A stretch of 64,000 nt of DNA from Psilocybe azurescens (Eukaryota > Basidiomycota > Agaricomycetes > Agaricales > Agrocybaceae), in assembly GCA_023853785.1 (NCBI GenBank), contig JAJIRX010001041.1:26992-90991 (forward strand), read 5' to 3'. Positions 37,647-46,981 of this stretch are shown one piece after another (within the stretch, counting starts at the first letter, position 1; each line of letters opens with the position of its first letter). The position numbers were made by a program, and so were the translations under genes. The notes under the pieces were generated by a model. It was given only the letters and a program-made list of their open reading frames with translations, was not told the DNA's origin and searched no databases.

Positions 37647-38897
37647 ATGACGCTGAGTAGCGTGGACAATTACCTTCGCGGTCAGGCTGCCGATCATATT
37701 GGTGCTAGCTCAGTGAAAAGCGCCGCTGCCGTCGACAAACTGTCCTCCTATCACTTCGACGACGTCCTGCATTACTTGCGCAAACGTCATGGCTTTTCAC
37801 CGCTCGACGCCAACTGGCATCCAGAATTACACGCGTCAGGTGCAGAATTTGCCAAATTGGTGGTCAAACAACAGAGGCCCGATCTTGCAATTAAGAACAT
37901 TTTGCACTCAAAGCACCAAGATTCCTCGGACATCGCTCAGACCACAGTGGGCATTGCCATCGCCGACTGGCACAACATGGCACTTTCACCAGATTTAGCT
38001 TACGCAAAGTTACCGCCGTCTTTGGACATCGCGCCCACTGGGAGTCTAGTTTGCAAGCAAACTCATATACAGCTGCAATGTGCCACGTCGACTGATGGAA
38101 GGCATCAATGTCTGTACGTTTTGCGCCCCGCAAGATGGTCCAAGGATGATTCCAGCTGGTTCGTCGCTACAACGAGCGCCACTACTGTCCTTCTCGTATA
38201 TCGAGAGGCTTGGACTACGATGCACGAAATTGCTTCTGGTCTGCTAAGTCTTGGCATTCCATTCCGCACTGTCGTTGAGAAGCCATTGAGCAAGCGCATC
38301 AAATCACCTCCGGTAATCAAGTCGTCCGGGCTAGGCTGTCGGCCGCAGGGTTTTAAGCCATCGAAGGAGGACTACCTGACTTACAAAATGGCCCGAGACG
38401 ACGTGCTCCGCTCTGCATCCGGACGCATCATCCTCATGCAAGGCGGAATTGCGGGACGATTAGCTGCGGAACTAGTGGCCCACCATCATGTTCTCAATGG
38501 CCCAACTCTCGTTGACATGGAGCAGGTAGGGTATTATGGCAACATACAATTTGTTGATGACAGGATATGCATGGCAACACTGGATATTGTTTGTGGTGTC
38601 TACCACGTCAGCGAAACTCGTAGTGGAAGCTTTGCATCTCATTCGTCCTGGTGGCCCACTCAATCGACCTGGATGTATAATACAGGGCTGGCAGGCGATC
38701 AGTGGCTACCCGATGCAGAGGATTTCTATGTGAAGAGGCGAACAGTTCTTGAAGCTGACCAGCCACAATTCGAGCTCAAAAAATCAAGTGTATGGAAAGA
38801 TATGCTCAATTTGAGGAAGAGGACCACTCGATGCATCATCAGCAGCTCTGAGGAATGGGCACGCACATATATCGCCACAAGTGAGAGGTTTCACTAG
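37647..38897 (+). CDS. Conserved basidiomycete protein of unknown function (single exon)
   Basis: A long open frame of 416 codons with no intron and no faults, in a region otherwise full of broken genes. The ATG at 37647 is preferred; an in-frame ATG lies at 37554. The C-terminal part has the features GRIILMQGGIAGRLAAEL, DDRICMATLDIVCGVYHV, SWWP and TWMYNTGLAGDQWLPDAE, with a charged tail. I recall ORFs with the same GG(I/V)-, LICGVY- and SWWPK-type motifs as common in mushroom genomes, often next to retrotransposons, without known function. The N-terminal 80 residues are polar and lack a signal peptide. The start lies 100 bp after the solo LTR, which could supply a promoter. The function is unknown. 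Confidence 0.65.
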   Translation: MTLSSVDNYLRGQAADHIGASSVKSAAAVDKLSSYHFDDVLHYLRKRHGFSPLDANWHPELHASGAEFAKLVVKQQRPDLAIKNILHSKHQDSSDIAQTTVGIAIADWHNMALSPDLAYAKLPPSLDIAPTGSLVCKQTHIQLQCATSTDGRHQCLYVLRPARWSKDDSSWFVATTSATTVLLVYREAWTTMHEIASGLLSLGIPFRTVVEKPLSKRIKSPPVIKSSGLGCRPQGFKPSKEDYLTYKMARDDVLRSASGRIILMQGGIAGRLAAELVAHHHVLNGPTLVDMEQVGYYGNIQFVDDRICMATLDIVCGVYHVSETRSGSFASHSSWWPTQSTWMYNTGLAGDQWLPDAEDFYVKRRTVLEADQPQFELKKSSVWKDMLNLRKRTTRCIISSSEEWARTYIATSERFH

Positions 38898-39655
38898 GTG
38901 AGCTTGTTTGTTTCGACTCTTTCTCAGGTCTCCTAACGGAAATAAATCAGGGTCGTTGTGGCGTTGGCCCGGCGTGCTTTTTTTTTTTTGAGCTTTGAAC
39001 TCCAGTTTTGCAATCATCTCCCCCCCCCCATCTTTTTTTTTTTTAAAAAAAAACACGATCTTGATAACCGCGCGGGTGAGAGCACGACTCAGTGAAAATA
39101 TGGAATAGGGAATCACGTAGCCACGCATCTTCGCATTCACACTCTCGCTTCATACACCATCTCTATAGATATAATCCATAACTATTCTCCGACTGTCAGG
39201 GACCTAAGGATTATTATGAGGAATTTAACAGAGCAACCAGATTGTAGCTTAACTACAGTACACTACGGATCGAAAAAAGGGCTTTGTCTAATATATTCGA
39301 TAATATCTGCGCGTCATTTAATCTTACGCCTGTCATTCAACGAATATGCCTCAAGCTTCATCGTGCATCTCTACATTAGATTGCCCACTGAGGAATTAGT
39401 ACATTTCGATCAGTGTCACTCGTCATCTCAACAGCGTGATATATTGAAAAATCTGTCTGTTGCATTGACAAAAACCAATAATGTTCCAAGGTCTTGCTCG
39501 ACGAGGAAATAGGGCTGTACATTGTGTAATAGTCAGTCAAAAGTAATTCCAGCGCTAAATGGACTACAGGGCATTCCCAATGCCTTCATGTTCACTCACC
39601 GCTCACTCACATACCCAAGGGACAGCCACGGACACCATACGCACCATGCGCGCAC
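38898..39655. other. Intergenic, no gene recognised
   Basis: Contains homopolymer tracts at about 38980-39055 (T9, C8, T and A runs), difficult for sequencing. Small ORFs here show no family resemblance. Confidence 0.45.
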
Positions 39656-39659
39656 CATT

Positions 39660-40380
39660 TACTTTGCCCACACATGCTCGCGCACCACAACGGTGTGCTC
39701 CTGTGTTTGGGCCTTGGGTGTGGTGGGTGTAAGTGGGCCTGGCGTTGACGTCGAAGTCGAGCTCGATGTTGAGCCCGAACTTGATGTGGATTTCGAGTCC
39801 GACGGAGAGCTCAACACCACGACTGCTTCTGCAGCCGCCATCGTGGTCGTGGCCAAAGTCAAAGTCAAAGTCAAATTCCCAACAGCATTTGACGAAAAGG
39901 AAGGCGGAACACCCACAAGCGCATGGGCAGGCCGTATCTTACCCTCCATCCATCTCTCGAACGACATCGTGCCCTCTTCTCCTTTGCCCTCATTTTCACC
40001 CCTCTCTACACCCCCCCTCGCCTTTCCCTCGTCTCATTGCCCTGCCTCTCCACCTCCAGCGCCCAAGCCCCCGCCAGAATACCCGTCAGAAGAACTCATA
40101 TTAACACTAACATTACGCGACATAGAACTCACAGTATCCCCATCCCCACCAACAACAGGAAGAGATGCATGCCCAGACGGTGTAGGCGGGGCGGAGTAGA
40201 ACCACGAGCGCGTGCTCTTGCTCTTGCTTTTGAGTTTTTACTTGTCGTTGTGTTCGTGTTCCTCGTAGATTTGGATTTCGACGAACCCTAAATTCGGAGT
40301 TCAAGTTCGAGGATGAAGATGAAGAACCCTGTTCCGTGATCGCAATCGTAGCTGCGAGCGCGATATGCGGCGCAGTCCTT
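39660..40380 (-). pseudogene. Broken copy D of the hydrolase 5' region, internally deleted
   Basis: Matches the parent at about 22.2-22.9 kb. WMEGKIRPAHA (about 39945) corresponds to WMEGKIRPVHA, followed by the STSTPGPLTPT segment. At about 40378 it jumps within a few bases from the gcgcgatatacggcgca-type sequence (22.9 kb in the parent) to the ILDIVAFITN ORF (25.13 kb). About 2.2 kb is therefore missing relative to block A. Confidence 0.75.
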
Positions 40381-40394
40381 CTATCCCAAATCCT

Positions 40395-40581
40395 CGATAT
40401 TGTAGCTTTCATAACGAACATGGACATCAACAACATACCACCAACCTTGCCTCGACATTACGTGCAAACGCTTACGATATTCATACCCGGAGAACGTGCA
40501 GCTACACCAGCACATGATATAGAAATGGTGCCCCCGTCATCAACGCCAAGAATGAATCTCAGGGATGAGCAGGATGCATAA
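40395..40581 (+). CDS. Conserved unknown ORF, block D copy (truncated)
   Basis: Same frame as the ORF at 25003-25320, from ILDIVAFITNMDI to the TAA after MNLRDEQDA. It carries four extra residues (12 nt) after NMDI and only conservative changes elsewhere (for example DVEMM to DIEMV). The upstream part is replaced by the hydrolase fragment, so this copy is truncated at its 5' side. Confidence 0.4.
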
Positions 40582-41654
40582 TAGAGCACAGGAACGGGTG
40601 GGAGGCTACCGCCTATATTGTAGACAGTTGTAGGACATGTGAGCTTACGAATGGGAGCCGACGTTAGCGCATGGTCCCAGGACAGCGGACAAAGTCTCAC
40701 AGGAGACCATTTTAATACGAGGGAAGTCATGGAAGAGTAAAACTTATTTATATGCGTACTTGTGTCTTGTGGTTTGATCGACTAAATAAATAACACAAAT
40801 CATGTAGGTATCATTCATATAGAGCCCTGCAGACAGGGTATTAATTTCTCATGCAATGTGACAATAAGTCGTTCAGAAATGCTATCTTTGGCTTTAAATC
40901 ATACGTTTGTGTTATTAAGCGCCCATCTCTGTTCTTTTCACCGACGGGAAAACAGGATGTGTGTTTTAGGTCTACAATATCACGGCTCTAGAAACATCCG
41001 GTAGCTGCTGGATGCATAATGTCTATTTCAATCTGGACAACTGGAATCAAAGTCCCTTGGTTCCTTTACAAGCTGACAAAACACCGGATTCATCAGAAGA
41101 AACAGAGTTAATAAACACCATTACACAACGACTTTAAGCTAGCATAACTTTAATTATGCTCCGAATATTACTGAGCTGTATAACTGGTCCTTTAGTCACT
41201 GATCCTGGTAATGTTATAGGAGTGGCAAACTTGAAAAATTCCTAGTGTGTATATTCGGCGCGCACTATGAGCTGCCTGAAATTTCTCACTGTTGAAACGT
41301 TAAGAAGAAGGAGACATGTGCTCCAGTTTTTTGAATGCGGGTTTAGTCTGATTGACACAGAGAATGTTCCATTTTGGGAGTGAAGACGGGCAATCAACGC
41401 TTACAAAAATTGTGCTCCATGTATTGGCGGTTGGTGGGTATTCTTCGGTATTCCCAACAGTTATTCCGATGTTTCGAATGTCATAGCCACACGTATCGCT
41501 CAAGTTAGATGATGAGTAGAACAAACTGAATAGAAACCAGAAGAATGGTAAAAGTACACTTAACAGATAACAATTCTGACCGGAGCGTGTTCAACGCCGA
41601 TTGATATATTGGAAGAACTCCCTGGGAAGCGAATCACACATTAAGCGCCCATCC

Positions 41655-41661
41655 TATAAAA
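41655..41661 (+). promoter_or_regulatory. TATA box of the DUF5648-like copy D
   Basis: The sequence tataaaa lies 61 bp before the position of the lost start codon, within the motif cctataaaagtctcc that is identical in the intact paralogue at 49.1 kb. Confidence 0.6.
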
Positions 41662-41721
41662 GTCTCCAAAACCCAAACCCATTCTGCTAACTTCGCCCAT
41701 TGTAAATATTCCAGAGTGACG

Positions 41722-42391
41722 ATTTACATCATATTCACGGTGTTCGCAACTCTTCTCACCCAAGCCGCTTTCGGTCAAGCTAGAGCTCTTCCACAGGTAC
41801 ATATTTTGGATGTTTTCAATCCTGAGAAGTTGAATGCTGACTCCTTACCTCCTCCAATATAGCGCCGTAACGCCGAGACATGTGCAGATCCATCACTTGC
41901 AGTTGTGTGGACCGAAGCCTACGCCCCTGCAAACACTGCGCATACCGTCGCCCCTCGGTGGCTTCTGAGTGCAGACGCCAGCACCCAATTCGAGGGCGAC
42001 ATGTTCCTCGCTTGGCAGACACCCCAGGATTTCACAATACCTTTCTACCGACTCTTCAACCCTACCACAACTGATTGGATTCTGGCAATCTCCACAGATG
42101 GCACGGGGCCTGTTGTTCAGGGATTTAGAGACGCTACGATCGTTGGATATGCGTATTCTACACAGGTGTGCGGGAGCGTACCGCTTTTAGGCGCCTCCCT
42201 GCCGAGCAGGGGCGATCATTACTATACTACAAGTGCCAACGATCACACTTCCTTGCTCGCAAATGGATGGGTTGATGCAGATATTGCTGTCTTCGTACTG
42301 CCGTTGCCTTCTGGTATGTACTCATTACCTCTTCTAGAAGAACCAAATGATAACCAAAGTTAATTTTATAGATTGTGGATGCAGTTCTTAA
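41722..42391 (+). pseudogene. DUF5648-like secreted protein, copy D, start codon lost
   Basis: Exons 41722-41796, 41863-42313 and 42372-42391 splice exactly as in the paralogue at 49161 and keep one frame of 181 residues ending in CGCSS. The signal peptide, the FYRLFNPTTTDW and GYAYSTQVCGS motifs and the DHYYTTS box are all kept. But the codon aligned with the paralogue's ATG is ATT (gacgatttac against gacgatgtac), and no other in-frame ATG lies upstream. The protein would need a near-cognate start or is not made. Remaining substitutions look mild, so the loss may be recent or a sequencing error. Confidence 0.75.
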
Positions 42392-42479
42392 TCTCCCGCT
42401 TGTTTAAATGAGATTTCTGTAGTTGACCTATTCTTGATGCTTGCTCGAGTTTGTATGTTATGTACTGTCGCTTAACCCT

Positions 42480-43129
42480 CTCGTCCCCAGAATTTGATCT
42501 ATTAAAAGATTGGCTGTCGCAGCTTAGGACTCGGGAGTCTATTGTAGGGTGACATAACACGTCGCATGTACATAAGTCATATACATGATGCCTATTAAAC
42601 GGATGGAGGTGAGTCATAATTAACAATGATTGACTCTGGCTAGGACAAGGTACTCTGATTTAAGAAGCTGACGTTAGCATGTTGATGGCCCCTTGATGTT
42701 TCAGTCAAAAGGAAGAGCAGCAATCGCAGCATAAGTTCGGGCATGAGCAAGGTCGTACTTGCATACTTGGAACGCGCAGGTGGGCCATGCAGAAAGGAGT
42801 GGATGTAATAGTATACAATGTATGATCACTCTCCTGTTTACAACCCTTCTGCGTCTCGACCCAGTGGTTAGAACCCAATGCAAATTTTGAACGAATAGTA
42901 CATTTATCCGAATATAGCCGGCAAGGAATGATTGATCGAGAACAGAGATTTGGCCAATAATTGTGAGAGTGTGGATGTGTAGGGGTAAGTAGCCGAGATG
43001 GATAGATTTACCACGAGAACTCCTCGCCTCCAAGATAGTAAAGAAATAGATGCAGGTGTCTGACGACCCCTTCAATCTCTCACAAAACAGAAAGTCTAAG
43101 AGTTTCGGTTCTGCAATACGCCCCCTCCC
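42480..43129. other. Intergenic DNA between blocks D and C
   Basis: Similarity to the 3' flank of the other DUF5648-like gene ends at about 42475. No gene recognised. Confidence 0.45.
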
Positions 43130-45010
43130 TTTCGTTCTTCCTGTTCTTCAGCTCTAGCACCGTCTCCCTCTTCCGCATTCGCATCCCCTTCTCCCACACT
43201 ATTTCCTTGCCCTTTCTCCCCTCCATCAACAGACCCTTCAAGCTCAAGCGTAGCATACCCTAGCGGCGGCGATGCGGGCGGCGTACCGGGGGAGTAGAAC
43301 CATGAGCGCGTGCTCTTGCTTTTGGGCTTGCTCCTGCTATTGGGTTTTCCCTCGCGTTGGATTTGGATTTACTTGCGTCTATGCTCTGACCCGTGTGTTT
43401 GGAACTGGAACCGGAAGCAGAGTAGGATTTCGGTGCGATCGTGGTCGTAGTTGGAAACGGCAACGGCAATAAAGTACTCCACGACGACGAAGCCGCCGTT
43501 GCCGCTGTGAGCGCGATATACGGCGCAGAAGAGGGTGGAGACGAGGATGAGGGCGAGGAAGGGAGGATATCAACGCCCCCGCCCCAGATCCAGAGCGAGT
43601 GCAAGCTCCAAGCTGCGAGTCGAAGCTACTTCTGCGCGAGCTGGAGGGATTGGTTGATTGGGAGTCCACCCGAACACGTACATGAGCAGTGGGTCGAGTA
43701 ATCACAGCTGCGTCTCCCTCCGTCTCCGTATTTCGCCCATCCACGTCTGCATACGCTGATATTGGTGTTGATGGCGCGAACGCGAATACGGGAGCAGCAG
43801 CAGCCTTTCGCGGAGAAGAAGTAACTTTAGATGGCGAGGAAGATGAAGGATAACGCGAGGAGGATGATAAAGCCGCTGCTGCATGCACCGCAGATTTGAC
43901 CTTGCCCTTTGGCCGTGTGAGGGAGAACCACGACCTCTTCTCGTTCTTGGGCGGTCAAGGTGACAGCGAAGGTAATGTGGAAGGAGGGGGGTGCGTATTG
44001 GGGTTGGGGTTGGGATTGGCAGGAGAAGGGGGATGCAATTGTGGATGTGAATGTAGGAGTGGAGATAGAGGTGGTTGCGGTACTTGAGATTGGGATTCTG
44101 GATGTGGATGTGGATGTATTGTAGACGTTGAAATGGTAGAATAAGAAGTTGCTGGTGCATCGACAGACATGCTCGAGATATTGAGACTTTCTTCAGCATG
44201 TACCGATGGGGACTCTGCAGATACCACGCCTGTAGGAAAAGAATAATCAATCAGTCAAAGGGTCCTCGTCCAAACGCAAAAGAGAGACAAAGAAAGACAA
44301 GCGTGTCTCACCATTTGCATCAAATTCTTGCGCAGCAGCAGCAGGCTCATTATAAACGGCATTCAGCCCGTCCTGCACCGACCGGTCCACGCTGTCGCTG
44401 TCCCTTTCCGATCCCACCTGTCCACCCCGCCTCCTACACTACCCACATTGGACGACGTCGACGCCGACAGCGAGAGCAGCCGATGGCGCGTGCTCTCGCG
44501 CGCACTAGCCAGAGGCGCACCGTACTCCCGCTCCGCAAACACAATCGACACGCTCGCTTCCAGCGGCTGCGAGTGTGATGTCCTCGAACTCGAGGCACTC
44601 ACGGAAATAGCACTGGCGGTAACAGGAGCCTCCGAAGAGGTGGACAACTACGCAGGCGCAGTGATAGCGCCAGAGCCAGCCGCATTCGTTCCCATCAAGC
44701 CCGTCCGCCAGGACGGCTGCTTGTTGTAGCCCATATTCATCGTATGTGTGCTTCTAACAGATTTTGTCGTCGATTGTCTTCTAGTTCTATGACTATCTTC
44801 GTGGTGATACTGAATCATATTCGGATGCCTGCGACTAGGACTCGGACCCGCAGCACCTGTCAGAGGAGGAGGAGGAGGAGGGAAGGAGAACGACGAGGCA
44901 TAAGTGTGCATTGAGCATGTGTTGTAAACGTTGCTGCCTGCACAGTACGCGAGCTGTGTCATCAAGCTCCGGGCCTGGCTGGCGGCTGCGCTGAGGATTG
45001 AATGCGTCAC
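43130..45010 (-). pseudogene. Broken copy C of the hydrolase 5' region
   Basis: Closest in layout to the parent. The upstream MTHSILSAAASQARSLM frame, MNMGYNKQPSWRTGLMG (about 44735), EASVSIVFAERE (about 44560), the His-rich STSTIHPHPH exon (about 44130) and the PAPYIALTAA region (about 43510) occur in order. Frames break by indels and the copy ends at about 43130, before the hydrolase domain. It continues with a segment the parent lacks (LELEGSVDGGEKGQGNSVG), also seen in copy B, so B and C share a common ancestor distinct from the parent. In this copy the run of C's before PPPS is six long, which keeps the frame that the parent loses. Confidence 0.8.
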
Positions 45011-45069
45011 GTGGTGTTACACTTTGCTGTATGGCTACGTCATATGTCGAGTGCGTCACTGAGCGGTGT

Positions 45070-45264
45070 TGTAGCGGTCTGGGTTTTCCGCTACTATATA
45101 AGTCCACGGCCGCCCCAGGAAACATGTACTGGAGTAACGGGTGTGACGATCTGAGAGTTGTAACGTTGAAGCCTGACTTGGTTCAGACTTATCTCAGGAC
45201 AGATAGTCCAACGGTTGTGCCGTGTGCAATTCCGGCATGTTCCATTTTAGGCAGAAACGTTACA
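45070..45264 (+). mobile_element. Short LTR-like insertion, 195 bp, with 5-bp target duplication
   Basis: It starts tgtagcggtctggg, ends ggcagaaacgttaca, and is flanked by ggtgt on both sides (45065-45069 and 45265-45269). The related DNA at 24.62 kb lacks it (gagcggtatgtatttcgg). A ctatataag TATA box lies near the start. Ends of the TGTA...TACA type and a 5-bp duplication point to an LTR element, here a solo LTR or an internally deleted one. Confidence 0.8.
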
Positions 45265-45308
45265 GGTGTGTATTTCGGCTCAGCGCGTACGCGCGTATGT
45301 TTCTCTGG

Positions 45309-45648
45309 TGTAACGGATTGATCATCGCTACGCGTGCCGTTTCCTATTTGTCATACGATTTCTCCAAATTCCTCATTTCCTGTGCCTAGCCTGGACTCCT
45401 TCAATCCTTTAGTATACAATCCCTTCTGCTGCGGTTGTTCTTTACTAAAACTGTGTCACTCATTTTCCACATCCCTTACTTTATTCTTTAATTCGATTAG
45501 GACTCTTCAAGTATCTATATAAACCCTAGCTCTACTTGTACGAGTCCCCAGTGAATTATTAAACATTAAACCCGTCTTTCGAGTTCTCTGTGTGCCGATT
45601 CGCAACACTAGCCGCTTACTCAGCCACTGTGTCAGCCAAATCGTTACA
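45309..45648 (+). mobile_element. Solo LTR, 340 bp, with perfect 5-bp target duplication
   Basis: It starts tgtaacggattgatc, ends cagccaaatcgttaca, and is flanked by tctgg on both sides (45304-45308 and 45649-45653). The empty site is visible at 24.66 kb (tttctctggcctgtg). Inside are a TATA box (tctatataaacc, about 45515) and cccagtgaatta, as in an LTR promoter and R region. No internal retrotransposon sequence remains. Confidence 0.9.
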
Positions 45649-46003
45649 TCTGGCCTGTGTTTTGTTCGTGTTACAAGAACAAACCTGGAGATAAAACCTC
45701 AATAATTGCAAAGAACGAAATAAACATGCTAAACCGCCGCATCGCACGCGGCACACTATAAATTGAACTCAAATTGGAGATTTAACCAGACTAGTGAGCC
45801 TTACATTTCATGCTGCATTTGGGCTTCAGATAAAGCAATTTGCGCCCCTTCCGGGCGTATGCCCACGGCTTCAAGCAGGACTAAGAATGGTGCTGCAAAA
45901 AATCTCATGCAAGTTTTAGTCATCTTCTTCTGATATTCTAACCGAACCATTTACCCGCATTTTAGTTATTAAAATCTCAGCCGGCAGCTTATACGGTATC
46001 GCG

Positions 46004-46299
46004 ATCTGGATAGTGAGTGTGGCCCAGACGGAGCTGACTCTGTCGAGGAATTGCCTCACGGTGCAAACACACCACTGCAGTCTCGGGAAGAAACCGGCTA
46101 TAATACCCTTCTATCCCGAATCCTCGACATTGTACCTCTCATAACGAACATGGACATCAGCAACATACCAACCTTGCCTCGATGCTACGTGCAAGCGCTT
46201 ATAATGTTTATACCCGGAGAGGGTGCAGGTACACCTGACAGAACATTATGTAGAATTGAAAACCCCGTCATCAACGCCGAGGACGAATGTCAGGGATGA
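46004..46299 (+). pseudogene. Conserved unknown ORF, block C copy (frame lost near the end)
   Basis: Follows the ORF of block A from RDLDSECG to IMFIPGE with a three-residue insertion (9 nt, SNI) after NMDI. It then shifts frame after GTP and ends differently. Confidence 0.45.
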
Positions 46300-46973
46300 G
46301 CGGGATGCATAATAGAGCACAGGAACGGGTGGGAGGGCTACCGCCTATACCGTAGACAGTTGTTGAAAATGTGAGCTTACGAATGGGAGCCGACGTTAGC
46401 GCATGGTCCCAGGACAGCGGACAAAGTCTGACAGGAGACCATTTCAATACGAGGGAAGCCGAACTTGGAAGGGTAAAACTTATTTATACACGTCCTTGTG
46501 TCTCGTGGCTTGTTGGACAAAATAAATAACAGAAATCCTGTGGGGATTGTTCGCGTATATTCTACTACAGACAAGTTATTAATTTCTCATGCAATATGAC
46601 AATATGTCGTTCAGAAATGCTATCATTGGTTTTAAATCACACGTTTGTGTCATTAAGCGCCCATCTCTGTTCTTTTCACCGCCGGGAAGACAGGACGTGT
46701 GTTTTAGGTCTACAATATCACGGCTCATGAAACATCCGGTACCTGCTGTGTGCATAATGTACATTTCAATCAGGACAACTGGAATCGAAGTTCCTCAGTT
46801 TCTTTTGCAGCTGACAGAACACGGGATTCATAAAAAAAAACACAACGGCTGTAAGCTAGCATCGTCTCAACGACGCTCCGAATATTACTGGGTTGTATAA
46901 TTAGCCCTTTAGTCTCTGATCCTTGTAATTTTGCAGGAGTAACACGCTTGAAAAATTCCTCGTGCGTATATTC

Positions 46974-46981
46974 GGCGCGCC
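46974..46981. repeat. 8-bp target duplication, left
   Basis: ggcgcgcc here and again at 48725-48732, directly flanking the TIR element. The paralogous site at 41250 reads ggcgcgcactatg without an insertion. Confidence 0.85.

Noticed and set aside
43260..43604. Membrane protein ORF in copy C
   Set aside because: Frame-shifted reading of the hydrolase fragment; same for the ORF at 35385-35738.
44998..45321. 107-aa plus-strand ORF
   Set aside because: Runs across the boundary of the 195-bp insertion and into the solo LTR, so it is a chance fusion.
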